This document shows, in pieces, positions 10,501 through 25,500 of a stretch of DNA of 64,000 nt (the stretch's first letter is position 1; every line of letters begins with the position of its first letter). Source of the stretch: Panopea generosa (Eukaryota; Mollusca; Bivalvia; Adapedonta; Hiatellidae); assembly GCA_029582155.1 (NCBI GenBank), contig CM055901.1:3039001-3103000 (forward strand), read 5' to 3'. Under the pieces are notes generated by a model. That model was not told the DNA's origin and searched no databases. It worked only from the letters and a program-made list of their open reading frames with translations. Position numbers and translations under genes: made by a program.

Positions 10501-13500
10501 AAAATAAAGTGTGTGTATATGCATGTCACATATTTTGTGATGCTGACTTACTTAATTTCATGTAGAGTTATTGCCTTTGAAACATTGCTGTATATTCTTG
10601 TGGAGGTTGGCTTTTTCCGCAGTTTCCAGGCAATTCACTTGATACTTTGCATACATACTTAGCAGCAAGTGCAGTTGTGCATGAAACAAGTTATGTGATT
10701 CTAACTTAATTAATGCCGGGATATAAATCACCTTGAGTGACTGGTCGAGTTGTCACAAAATCTAGATAACTTTAGGAGACAGTAGTTGACTACATAACTA
10801 AAAATATACCAATCTGAAACTAAATACAAGATACAACAATTTGTATAGTGTCAGCACGGCATAAATAGAAACCTTAGCTATGAATAGCTATTGACCGACA
10901 TATCAGACCTACTGCAAAAAAACCATATTTTTATTCATAATGTAAATGGTATTTATTTTTATGTGATATGGCAATGGTGACTTTTGGTAGAAATAGGTAC
11001 AGTATTTGAGTATTTATTGTATCATCTTGGCAGTTTTATTTATCTATTCATTTGTCTGCAATGTCAAATATGTAATCTTGACCTCAAAGAACAGTGGTAA
11101 AGAATTTATCAAAACTGACTGGTTTTGTTGTAATAAAAGAAAAAAATAATGAGTATAAAATGTAGTTTATTTATTGTTGTAAAGTTATACATTGGTAACA
11201 ATTATGAACAATTAAAGATAGACACCAGTACACACAAAACATAACATGATACTACTTTTATTGATATAGATCTGGTGAATGAATGTCAGGTACTCGAGAT
11301 AATGCAATTTGTACCTATCAGTATATTTATGTTTTCATGTACTGGAGTATAAACTATTTAGTGCATACTGTTTCCCTGTACTATAAATTAACTGAATTAT
11401 TTTTTTAAAAATAAATTACATTAAAAGTATGACTGCATATATAAAGAAATTGGGAATCTGTCCAATAACCAACAATGTGTTGTGTCTGACATACAGTTCT
11501 ATGTGATGACTATTCTAAAATATTAATGAATAAAATGGAAAAAAAAACACTAAAAAGCAGAATTTATTAATGATTTTCTCATAAAATGAGCTTAGATAAT
11601 TTATCACATTCTTAGTGATTAATAACCTAGATATCTTGATTAAAGAATTCACTGATTTTAATATATATTTTTATCTACTCAGAGTTTAATTTCGCTGGTA
11701 TTTACCTAACTCCTAGATTTGCGCCTGAGCAAACTGATGTCATCAACGTCAATACATTATTAAATAATATACAAAAGAATTGTGGAGACTGGTCAGGTCT
11801 GCAATTAAGCATTGAAAAATTGTATATCAGTGTTGGGGTTTAATTTGCGAAATGTAAAAACAACAGTTGAATAGATAAATTAACTCTATCAGACCATTAT
11901 AAATTGATTGCTAGATTATCATCCGAATTTTTCTTTAAAGAGGGCGGGAAGATTTTATTTTTTATTTTCATTTTTAAATTTTTTGATGTTTTTTTAATAA
12001 AATATATATATATTTTTATTCTTTTTTTTTTCAATTTTTTTTATATAAATAAAAAGGTTTGTGGCTATATGAAAATTAGAGTGTGTGTGTGTGTGTGATG
12101 CCATAAGAAGGCTTTTGAATTATTGGGTGAATTATGTTTATATTAACCTACAGAGTGGAAAACAGCACAGGAAGTGTTCAGATTGCTCGTTACGAGCAAT
12201 CTGAACTGTTCCTGCTTTGTTTTCAAAGACCTTCTGTGATTGGTGTTGGAAAACGCGTATCTATGGAGTAAAGGGTTAAAATTGCAACATACTTAAGACA
12301 TACATGTTTAAAATAGTGATTTCATTTTTATTTCAATTGATCTTGACATACAGGTTTACAATGTAGTAAAAATTATTTCATCTTTAAAAGAGTCCTAATG
12401 ATGATGCAAAGATTGTCAAGCAGTTTTAATCTCTTGATTTTTCTACCATTGCTTAAATTGTACCGTTGTACATTTCCATAATTGTTTAAAATAGTTGTTT
12501 AAAAAATCAGTTTTAATAAGAATCAAACAATATTGACCATAAGTTACAGATGGAATATTCAATATGAACAGAGTAAGCCAAGAGTAAAGTAAGAGTAAAG
12601 TAAGAGTAAGCCAAGAATAAAATAAGAGTTAAGTACCGGGTAAGAGTCAAGTAAGAGTAAGCCAAGAGTAAAGTAAGAGTAAAGTAAGAGTAAAGTAAGA
12701 GTAAAATAAGAGTAAGCCAAGAGTAAAGTAAGAGTAAGCCAAGAGTAAAGTAAGAGTTAAGGAGGTCTCATTTATAATTTTTAGTTTACTGAATCATGAA
12801 AAGGAATATGAAATGAGAACATAATGGCATTATGTATAATATATATTTATGGTGTTCCAACACAAAATGGTTATATGACACAAACAAAAAAGAAGATTTT
12901 AGGGTCACTCTCCATATACGAAAAACAACAAACAAACATACAGACTGTGATACAAACATCAATACAAAAATATGCAGAGTTAACCTAGAACCGGAGTACC
13001 TGTAGATCTTCTGTAAATTCTAAATGTTATACTCAATTATCCACTTCTTACTAATTGAATGAGCCACGATAATATTTTTGCCACCACTCATGTAGTGCTC
13101 TGGAACCACAAAGGGCTTGATATTTAAACGCAATAATGACCATGAAAGGTAATGATAGAATGGTCATACACACTAGAGGAGCCATCCCCTCCACACAGAT
13201 TGGCAGTGGCCGTATTCTAATCAGAAATAGCACAGGTTAAGTATAGAATAAAATTGTACATCTGAAGTTTACTGTGGTGTTTCCTAATGTACTTCCTACA
13301 GTCGGTAACAAGTCAGCCTGATACCCAGCCCAACCTCATGAAGTATGAAGTACTCATCCAGCTCTCGTTTGCTGTATGGAGTTTTCCGCTTATCTGGGCT
13401 GTGAATCAATTAGTTTGTTTATTTGATATTTAACATCATCTTTTGACAGTGTGGGCAGTGTTTGTGGGGGGTGATGGGGCTAACAGTTGGTCAGTTAACC

Positions 13501-16500
13501 TGACCACTCTTTCATTGGATCTTTGAAGGTTAACCTGTACTCGAGCACAATCATCTCCACAAGTAATTGATAACTTTTTCACATGAATCAGCAGTGAGAG
13601 ACAAATGATAATGAGACACAGTGTCGTATAACAATAATCATGTGGCCAGGACAGGTTTCCAACCCGAGACCCCTGGATTGATAGTCAGACGCACTACAGA
13701 CAACTTAATTAGGCTCACTTCATAAAATATGAATGAGCCACAATGATGAATCTTGAATCAGTGGTAAGAGACGAGTGACAATGAGATGCAGTGTTGTTCA
13801 CCAATCATCACAGAGACTCAAACTCACCACCCCTGGATTAATGAAGTATTTAATACTATACCAATCACATAATCACAGGCTCATTATCAGTTTTACTGTA
13901 AAACGTTTCATTAAACCTCATGTAAGATTGAATGTCTTCAAATGGGTTCTTTTATTATTGTTACTATTGAATATAGTGTCCCAAGCTAGAAAGGTGGGGT
14001 CACTGCAGTGTTCTCGGAATATCTTCTAATTTCATCCATGCCATTGAAGTATGATTTGGGTCTTTACTGATAGTCAATTCTGTCATTGTTGAATAATTAC
14101 TCGGATATTATTTAGATAAGTAAAAATATTTAAATATTGAATTTTATAAAAGAGAACACATCACATCAAGGTGCAAACCAAATTTCAGACACACATATTT
14201 GGGTTCATCTATTTGCACATCCATTAAAAAGGCTTTCTTCACCCTCCCTATACAGTTCAATTTATCAATAAAATATAGCATTTGGTTACTCAAAACTACT
14301 CTTGTGCAATGGAATTCCTTATTTTAAACTTTTCTATTTTGTTCTCATTTCTGGGAACGGCTAGAAAATGAGAACTCCTATTGTAGGCTATGGACTCTGA
14401 GTAGTTTATACTCCTTGTACCGTCAAGTAACACTTTAACATATTCCCTATCTGCTAAAATCCATCTGATAGTGCCATGCTTTCCTAGAACATAGATATTA
14501 CTGTTTTTATCACAAATAATCCCTTTAGGGTCTTCCATGTGGTGGTTGAAAGTTAACTCCCCTGTTTCTATATCTAGACATTTTATGCGATTGTCTTCCC
14601 CCTCTGAGATCACAATTTCTTTTTTATTTGGTGTAAGAGCGAGATATTTCGCATCATAGACTAGAGCTTCTCCTTCTGAATTATGGGTTATTCTGCGTTT
14701 GACAACTCCACTTGTAGAAACGATCTGGATCTGCCAACTGGAATTTGTAATTTCCGCATTGGCGTGTGTCCTAAATTTCATACTGATAATGAGGTCTTTG
14801 TGAAATGCAACGATACCACGGCATTCACCCTCTGTTGGAAAAGTTGAACGATTGATAAGTTTCCGAGTGACACATAAACATGGAAATGTCACGCTGAGTT
14901 TCTGAACAAGCTTTTTCTTTGGTAGTGTCACGTATAAACTTCTCCCAATGGCACAAATATCAAATGGTCTGAAATCCAGATTTATAAAAGAACGACATTT
15001 TAAATCAGAATCAAATAGTTTGATTCGTCTGTTGTTGAAATCGGCTATGACTAGGTGATCATTTGGTAAATATTCACATCCCGTTATCTTACTCCGTTTG
15101 TCCGGCCAAACAGGTTTTCCACATGCGGGAATACATCCCGAGTTGGGTACACCTTGAGCCGGCGCTTCATTCGCTGGTGAAACTGGTGATAGTACACATC
15201 CCATCTCAACGTAGACTTGAGATGTTCATTTATGATCATAGCCATTGGATGGTTTGGGTTAAATGTATTGTCATTTGAACTGTTCTGATTTGTTTAACGT
15301 ATAAGATTCTTCATTTATGGTCCTGATTAGGAAATAGCGTCTTGTACCTCAGCAAATTCTGATATTTTACATTCATTCATTAAAGTCGTACTTAATTACT
15401 TGTCCTTTTGATCTTTTGCTTGGAATGTTCTTAAGCATCAGAACTTGCCATTAATCCATGTTTCAGTTCATGTGATCATAGTACTGTATATGTTCATTGA
15501 CAGCAGCATGTCCAAACATGCACATTTCACAAGTTCATCTGAACCAGAAATAAATCCACCACTCTTCTTTTCACACAAGTCATTTTCTAAAAAGTCATAT
15601 TCCTTCAGTATTTAAAAAAGCTCACAAAGAAAATAAAATCTCGTACAGAAAATTTAGAAACTGAAGAATCAGTTTTGGTTACTCTGATCTACAAGATATT
15701 ATAATGTTTGCCGCCATGTCACTTTGATTTATGTAAAACTACCATTTGTTAAATTAGAAGTCAGACAATAGTTATGTTTAAAAGGGTTGATCCAGCTTGG
15801 TATTCTACATGTAGTAACCATGCAGTTGTATTACCCTGAGTTCAACTGCCAGTCTGATCTGTTTGTGTATATCTGCCTGTTGTCATTTAAATGTCTTCTA
15901 TCTATACAGTCCATGCAAAATTAGCCTATTGATAGCCCTCAGTAAAATGTTACCCATTGTTACATTCACAAATTTGAATGCTCTCAAAACCATATGTTGA
16001 GTTTATATGTGAATGTTACCATATCTTGAGTATATATGTGAATGTTACCATGTGTTGAGTTTATATGTGAATGATACCATATGTTAAGTTTATATGAGAA
16101 TGTTACCATATGTTGAGTTTATATGTGAATGTTACCATATATTGAGTTTATATGTGAATGTTACCATATGTAAGAGTTTATATGTGAATGTTACCTAAGT
16201 TGAGTTTATATGTGATTGTTACCATATGTTTATGCCCATATATAGAGTTTATGAGTCCAATTGTTACAATATGTAGAGTTCCTTACTCCCAATTTTACCA
16301 TATGTTAAGTTAATGTGTGAATGTAACCAATTGTAGAGTTTATATGAGAATGTTACCATTTGTTAAGTTTATGTTACCATATGTTAAGTGTATATGTGAA
16401 AGGAACCATTTTATTTTAGTTTAATTGTTACAATATGTATAAATGGGTGTGTAAGTTTTGGCGTGACACATATTTGTGTGTGACTTTATGAATTCATTAG

Positions 16501-19500
16501 AATGATAAATCATCATCATATTTAGAACATTGTTTACGTGTTATCCACTTGGCTACGGATGGTTGTTGGTTCGAATCCAGATGGAAGCTTGCTTGGGTTT
16601 TTTCTGATGGGGCTGGTTGCTCACTCAGCCACCTGTTTAATTGATGGAAACTATGTGGGTACTATGTAGGTACTGTGTGGGTACTGTGTGGGTACTATGT
16701 GGGTACTATGTGGTTACTGTGTTGGAACTGTGTGGGTACTGTGTGGGTACTGTGTTGGTACTATGTGGGTACTATGTGGGTACTATGGGTACTATGTGGG
16801 TACTGTGTGGGTACTGTGTGGGTACTGTGTGGGTATTATGTGGGTACTATGTGGGTACTATGTGGGTACTATGGGTACTATGTGGGTACTATGTGGGTAC
16901 TATGTGGGTACTAGGGTATGTGGGTACACTGTGGGTACTATGTGGGTACTGTGTTGGTACAATGTCTAACAGCCTGATGTTTGGCAAGGATAGCTTTCGG
17001 GAAGTAAATGTGTACAACAGTGTCGTAAAGGTTTCTCATAAATCCATTGCGGTTGGCCCTTTCAATAGGGGTGACAATATAATAAATTAACACTAAATTA
17101 CACTTTACACATTTCCTTGGTAACAAATAATTATCAACCAAAAATCTTGTGTAATTTATTATTAAGTATGTGTACATAAATCAGTTAAATACTTAAATCT
17201 ATCAGTCAATGTTTTTTTGTTTTTTCCATAAGCTTAATTTTTGAACATGTGGATAATAATTTGTGTTTGATTGAAGCAATACATATCTGTAAACCCCGCT
17301 ATCTGATGATGCTATTGTTTTAATTACCTGCGCCATTGTCTGAGTATAATCCTTAATTCTGATCTATAAGTTGTGATAAAACTATTGATATTGGTATTTG
17401 ACTGTGTTTACCTGAGTTCATAATTTTCATTTAAATGGTAACATTATCCCACACTGATTATTTTTTAATTGTATATAATAATTCAATTGGTATGCATGCA
17501 ATGGTATTGTGTTAACTTCCTACTGTGACCTGTCAATACTCTTTTAATATTAAAAAGAATCAATAAAGTAAGAGAAAATTGCACGTTGTATAAAATTGAA
17601 TACACAATTATGTTTTATACGTAAATCTTCATTTTTTTTAAATAAAGTAATACTCAAACAAAAATTTTCAAGCATAATTTTATGTATGTGTGCCTGCCTG
17701 CCCATTTTACCATTTATTACATAAACATTAAACAGAGATACCAAGTACAAGGATACTTCTGTATTAAATTAACCAAAATGAACTCGTAAGACATTTGAAC
17801 ATATCCTTTGATGTTTAATATTTTCAGATGTGCTGATATTATATTATTTATGACGATAAATGTACATTTAAAGGACTCCAATGGAAATTAGAGGTCTGTT
17901 ACAGTGTATTTTAAGACAATTTTGTTTTGTAAGTTGTCTCCCCCTGATATTGAATATATTATTAATATCATAAATAACATTTCTAAACTAGTATTTGGAC
18001 ATTTTTATATTTCACAAAGTCACTTTTTTTTTGGCTTATAAAAGCATTATTTTGATAAAAAGTATTTGAGCAAAAGTTATTCACACCTTTTAGTGAAACC
18101 CATCAACAGCCATTTTTTCTGTATGACAGAAAATGCTTATTGTTCTCTTGTAAGGTATTAGCTTGATTATTTACTGATTATTGAAACAACATCAAGGTAT
18201 AAATGTTCTTATGAAATGCCATCCAGATTGGTTGGCTTGGTTTTAATAACTCTTAAGATATAATGAGAACTTTAATTGGCTTCTGCCACACATTTTTGAT
18301 AATCTGAAGATCCTTGGAATGGAAGGTTAGAGTTGAAAGGAAGAGTTGGAATGAGACCGAAAGTGGAACGTTGTAGAGAGTTTGTTGTAGAGTTGTGTTG
18401 GGGTAGGAAGTGATTATGTTAGGCTTGTTGGTGAAGAACTTATTTTAGTTAAATAAAGAACATTGTACCATACTTGGCACTTGGAGAAATTTAATATAAC
18501 TTGAAACTGTTATTAATGCAAAAAGTAAAATATAATAAAAACGAAATTATTATCATCATCTGGCATTGAATTATTTTGTGGTGATCTTGAATTGGATCAT
18601 CTACCTTAAATGTTATAAACAACATAACAATCTGTGACACGCAGGCAATTCTGGGTTTCGGTTGGTGTATGAGCTAATTCTCCACAGCAACAAATAGTGG
18701 ACTGGACCTTAGCTTGGACACGGGTCTATAAATTGGATTAGTGTATTAAATTGCAAAATATATATTGAAAATACTTTTGTTGTAGTTGTTGTTAGATTAA
18801 GCTATAAAATTATTTTCCCCTCCAAGGTTACCTATCAAAGAGGCTACCCTCTTATCATAAGTTTAATACCCAGTGCAGTCAGTATCCAACGTTTTTCGGT
18901 CATGCTACATTATTTGGGCAAGGTACTGTGACAGTAACAAAAACATGGGGTGAATGGTTTGCCACCAGTCCTGTCAAACTTAATTGTGTTATTTGGTGAT
19001 TAGCTTAGTTTGGGGACAAAAAATGCACAAAATGATTGAGTCAGTGTTTCAGTTAATTTCAAGTTTTGCATGCCAATGTTGCATTAGCTAGGACATTCAC
19101 CTCAGAGGCCACAGATTCAATCACAGACTCCTATAGCAAACCTAGTACTGGTTCAAGTCAGAAAATGCACTTGGGAGAGCAAGCCACAAAACTATGAGAT
19201 GAATTCACAGTTGGGCTAAAATGCTGAGCGTCAAGCGAGGAAGCTTCTAGTACCATTTTTAAAGTCTTTGGTATGACCCGACCGGGGACCATACAACAAA
19301 TTAGTAGCAGTTTTAATATTTTATTATAATATTATCCTCTGTTTTAGAATATGACTTCACAATCAAGGAGTTTTTATGGCCCCCCCAAATGTTTTTTTTT
19401 TTTTTTTTTGGGATGGCATATAGTAATGCTTCATTCATGAATCTAAATTGTTACCGTATTTTAAAGCAACACATCCACGTTTGAACTTTTAAAAAAAAAA

Positions 19501-22500
19501 TTTAATTCAGTTATGAGCACATTTCCCATACAAACATATGATCAATTAGCTGTATATGAGCATATAAACACAATCCCGAACAAAATGATGCCCAAATTAT
19601 AATGCGTGACTAACACTTTATAAAACAAGCGTGTAACTCACCCGAGTCAAAAAAAACTGTCAAAATGACTTTCAAGGCAGGTAAAGTACACTACGCACTA
19701 AAACGTGAAGTTTTTTAATACGACTCGCATAATTCAATTTGAAGCCAAGTTGGAATCCTCGGCAATTTAAAAATAATTTATAAAGCGTTTGTCATGCTTT
19801 ATAATTTGAACATCTTTTTTTATAATTCTAAAGCGTTCTGGAAAGTGTTTGTTAGCATATAAATTATACAGCTCACTGACCATATATTTATGTATGGGAA
19901 ATGTGCTCACAACTCAACTGAAATTTTTTTTAAAAAAGTTTAAACGTGGATGTGTTGCTTTAAAAACACTTGGCTCAATTGATCAACATGACGTAATTAA
20001 GTGTCAAATGTAAGACCCAGAACCTTTCCTCAAAGGTCAAGGTCACACTTTCAATTTGTTTGATATTGCGTATCTGGACTGTGACTTTGTCTTTAACTTG
20101 GCTCAATTGATCAAGATGACATGACGATGTGTCATAAGTAAGACCTAGACCTGTACCTCAAAGGTCAATTGGCTCAATTTATCAATTGATCAACAATTGA
20201 TCTGTAACTTATATTTAGGGATTTTAAAATAACTTGACACAAGTGATCAGCATGTCATGATAATGTTTCACCTGCATTTAACTGTTGCAATACCTAGACT
20301 ATTACATCAGATGTCAAGGTTACATAAAGGTCAAGGTCAAGCTTTAATGTTAAAAAAAACCCATGAAATTGCATGTCTAGTCTGAAACATCAGTCCATTA
20401 CTCTTGATATTCATGGATACATCGCTACCTATTATATCATATATTGTTATTTTTCACAGACCATTTGTGGGGCATGCAACATTTCTTGTTTTTTGTTACT
20501 TTCTCAAAACCTCAGTTCATGGTTTCAGCGACCAATAGGAAACAAAGACAATAACTGTCATATAAACAGTTTGCTTCATTCTCTTACTAACATTAAAGTG
20601 TCAGAACATCATTTCAGTACCCAATGAGGAACCAATATAATATTTGCCATGTTATAAGCATCTTATATGGGTTTGAGGCTCGGATAGAAAATTCCATCCC
20701 GAAAACAGTTATCCCAGTTCCTATCTGAACTTAAAATGCCATAAATGATGTGGTTTTTTTGCATACTAAACACATTGAATTATATATTTAAATCAATTCA
20801 TAATTATATTGACCAATATCACTTTAAGAAGTCAAATTATATAATTTATGTCATATAGTTTTGTGACGTCTTGTCATAGATGGTTATAACGTCATCTCGC
20901 GAGAATTTTATCTTGGTCCTCTTTTCAGAACATGGTTTCAGCGACCCCTGAAGAACCTGGACATGATCCGTGGTAGGCATGATGCTGTGGCCTACTTCAA
21001 CAATCCCAGGAACATCGAGGTTGTCCAGACACTGGAGGAATCGGTCAAACATGTAAAGAATATCTCGGTAAACCCCTTATATCATTGAAATATGTTGCCA
21101 TGATAACAAAATGACCTACCTAGTGTTAATGTTCATAACTGACAATAGTACATACAGATGGAAACCCTACTACCATGTCTGAAATAAGTGGAAAATAGAA
21201 AGTGCCATGGACTACTACCACTTTTCTGAATGACTGTAATGTCTCACTACACAGTTACGCCCCTTTTTTCCACGGTAACATAATTCATATACTTAAAAAT
21301 GGTTGCATCGAATGCTACCAATACTGACAAAACTTACACAAAGAATGTCTTCCTTGAATGAATTGAACTTATAAAACAAATGTGGATAAAGTGTCTTATT
21401 CAATTAATAGAGTTTTATGGTCTTGAATAAATCTATTGTTTTGATGTACATGTTTGCTTAGTTACTAATAATGAAAAATTACATGTTCTCGTAAACTTGA
21501 AGAAAAGAAATTGTCTTGTCTTTCAGATTGATTGTTATTTATGTTTAATATTTACATTCCCTCTGCAGTCGGCCTAAATAAACTATATAGATTTACTTCA
21601 TTTCATTTCCCAATGAAAAACACTTGCAGCTGGACGGAGCTAAAAAGAACCAGTTTGCAATTCATTGCTTGTACAATTTTGTTTTGCTGGTGAGACATCG
21701 CGTTGCTGTTAGTGTCACGTGACGTTTGCCGTAAGTTGTCTTACAAATGTGTGCACTTATACAGTATGTTGACAATGTCGCCGTTACATTCATGACATGG
21801 CTTTGCAATTTAATGCTTATCATTTGCTTTTTAAATATCAAAAAGCGTAATTGTTTTGTCTAAAATAGCTGGAGAATATAATGTAAATATAAGGATTAAA
21901 AGTAAAATTTTGAGTTTTCATCGGGTGATAAAAAAACATTAGGCAAGTTTAATGTTGCCAAGAAGCCCTTTTGGCCTTCGCGAACATTAAACTGGCCGTA
22001 ACATCACCCAATGAAAACTCCAAATTCTGCTTTTAATCCTTAAATCAATTTATCCTCAAAGATATATCAGAAAGATGTCATTGATTATGTAAAGAAATTA
22101 ATGAAGTAATTGTGCAATTATAGTATGATAAAACTACAACCTGTGACACATATTTACAATTTTGTCCAAATTATGAGATTATTATAAACAATGGTTGAAT
22201 TTAAAATACTTTGTTTACTTCAATTTACCATGTTTAATCGTTCAGAAAATCCTGACACGCATGATGCAGTCCGAGGCATCAGTGGGAGACTGGCAAGCTC
22301 TGTTCAAAGTAAGTTTATATTTCAGTCTGGCTGCTCAGTTACATCATATCCTATGTTTGTATATTACTTTACTTTACTTTCTTATTTCCCCTCTGCAAAC
22401 ATTAATGATTATAATAATATTATGATTGCTCTTGTATCAAAATTACATTGGATTTTAAATCTATACCAAACAGTCGATGCTAGAGTGTTTATATAGATGA

Positions 22501-25500
22501 AACCTGGAAAGATTAAAATACTGCCATATTGGATCAGATATAAGGGAACTCTCATGGTAGCTTTATAAATGTGTGCTTAGTTTTATTTAAATTTATTTTA
22601 GCTTAATTACAAAGAAGGCTCAAAGCTTACATGAACGACTTTGAATCACCTTCCTCTGTAAAACCAGAACTGAATGGTGTTTTTTAGAGGCATCAGGCCT
22701 AGCTGGGGATCAAACCCACAGTCTCTAGTGTTGAGCAGCCATCATTCTATCCACTACACTACCATCCCACGGATGGTGCACAAATAAATACGAAATCAAG
22801 AGCAGGGACAGTTTTTGCCAATTGGTCCAGGGCTTCTAAAATTAAAAAATGTAAATCTGTCCAAGGTTTTTATTGCCGTAAGAATCGCTGCCGTAAGAAA
22901 TACATTTTTTCCTTTTAAAACCACTATACATTATGCCCTGCATGTATATACATATCCCAAATACCCCACCCATCGTGCAATTTAATTTGTTTATTTTTCA
23001 TGCTATCTACATTTATTTTGACTGAATCTGTACATTATTACCAACATCATGTATTCTCATTTGAATGAACCAGTTTCAATCAATTTCACGCAAAAAATAG
23101 AATCAGGCTGTAAACCGGAAGTATCATGTATACCAGATATAGCCTCGGTTCGTCTCGAGTTGATTGCACATTCAATGCTTTGAACATTGCCAGAAGCACT
23201 TTTTATTGAATGTGACATTTAAACAGACTAGCCAATACCAGTATCATTCTTGCTTAACAATATATGAATATAATATGTAAATTTGCGTACAACCACTTTC
23301 AACTCTGTCACCTTTTATATTATTATCAATTCATTAAAAAAAAAGTTCACATCTAATGGAAGATATTTAAAATGGAATATAATACTTATTGACAAAATCC
23401 TATTTTAAGTGAACACAAACAAACTGCACTGAATGAAACAACACGTTGGCTGTCGTCTCTTTGATGACTGACGTCACCGTGCGTCGCTAATATCAAAGGG
23501 ATATTGCAAGGGTGAAAGGTACATGATTTCAAGTCCTTTTTCAAGTTCTTTTTGAAAATTGAAGCATGTTTTTGGATTGCAAAGTTAGTAAAATATGGAG
23601 GAAATATATCAAATTAATGAATAAGATATATAAACGGTAAGGAAATTGTATATTAATTATTTAGTTTAAGCTACGTTGATGGTGCCCAGATCTGTACTAT
23701 GCGGGCAACTATTTTTCCAAACGTTATGGCTAACGCAAACAATTCCGGTCGGACATCGAAATAAAATCGGTCCAGATTTGATCACTTCCCTTAATAAATG
23801 TCATTAATATTATAATTAAAGCAATTGTTAAAAAACTCATATAAACTAGTAATACTACGCGTTTTTATTAAATATTTTAATGACACAAGCAATTTTCAGT
23901 CTGAAAATCCCAGTTTTGACCACTTGAAACAAAAACGACATGAGCAAACAAGTTCACACATTATGGCAAGCGGAATATCAAAGAAATTACCGAAGCAAAA
24001 CCATTTTGATGAACCGATATGGGTTGCTGATCACACATCAAAGGCATGTTACGCAATGATAGACTCTTCTGAAAAACTCCCCTATTATCCGTAATGGTTT
24101 AGTCAAAATGGACTTCCTTTTGCACGGCGGGTGATAAAACATCGAATGTTACTGCTGCAAGGCCTATTTCACAGCTCAGTAAAGCATGATAAGGGTAATT
24201 TATACGACTGATTGAAAATATTTGGACCGACTTTTTATTAAATTTTGAAATGAAAACTGGTTTTGAACAGTAGAAATTGGTCCAAAAACTGAAAACTGGT
24301 GATTTTAGAAGCCCTGCCAATGACTATATAAATATTATATACAAATGTATATGTCGCAGAATACTATACATTATGACATACTATATTATAATGGGCACAT
24401 TATATTCTACATCAAATTTTACTTTAAAATGACATTTAAACTTTGAGCATATATATATATATATATATGACTTACTTGTAACTTCAGCAGCTTTATCAAA
24501 TGTTAGTGTTGTTTTAAAAACAGCAGATATTTAAAATTACAAGTATATTGCTCTGTCTTTTGTAATATTTAAAAATGTGATAATAATTTAATATAGGAAG
24601 ATGAGGTGTTTTAAAATAATGTATGAATTTTTACTACAGACAGTGTATAATGCAACATGTATTAAAGAAATATGTAAGATGCAGTCCCAGAACATTGAAA
24701 TCTTCTCAAAGGTATGTGTCAGATGGATTTTCATATTTTGATTATTTTGTTTTGGATTATAATGTTGATATATTGTTTAGGATTATAAAGATGATATATT
24801 GTTTAGGATTATAATGTTGATATATTGTTTAGGACTATAGTCATAATATTTTGTTTAAGATTATAATGGTAATATATTGTTTAGGATTATAAAGATGATA
24901 TATTGTTTAGGACTATAGTCATAATATTTTGTTTAAGATTATAATGGTAATATATTGTTTAGGATTAAATGATGATATATTGTTTAGGACTATAGTCATA
25001 ATATATTGTTTAAGATTATAATGGTAATATATTGTTTAAGATTATAATGGTAATATATTGTTTAGGATTATAAAGATGATATATTGTTTAGGACTATAGT
25101 CATAATATTTTGTTTAAGATTATAATGGTAATATATTGTTTAGGATTATAATGATGATATATTGTTTAGGATTATAATGATGATATATTGTTTAGGATTA
25201 TAATGATGATATATTGTTTAGGATTATAATTATGATATATTGTTTAGGACTATCATGATGATGTATTGTTTAGGACTATAGTCATAATATATTGTTTAAG
25301 ATTATAATGATATTATATTGTTTAGGACTATAGTCATAACATATTGTTTAAGATTATAATGGTAATATATTGTTTAAGATTATAATGGTAATATATTGTT
25401 TAGGATTATAATGATGATATATTGTTTAGGACTATAGTCATAATATATTGTTTAAGATTAAAAATTCAATAGTCCTGAAATTCCTGATATAGGCCCAAAA

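Noticed and set aside
16641..17090. Open frames of [10 protein letters not shown] repeats
   Set aside because: By-product of an 11-bp tandem repeat with no stop in any frame; no start context, splice sites or family.
22191..22496. 101- and 76-residue open frames around 22191-22496
   Set aside because: They overlap the real 63-nt MSH5 exon (22246-22308) in shifted frames or run through its splice sites.
23825..24094. 89-residue frame as a host gene
   Set aside because: Lies inside the putative hAT-like element; no recognised domain, start context or splice sites.
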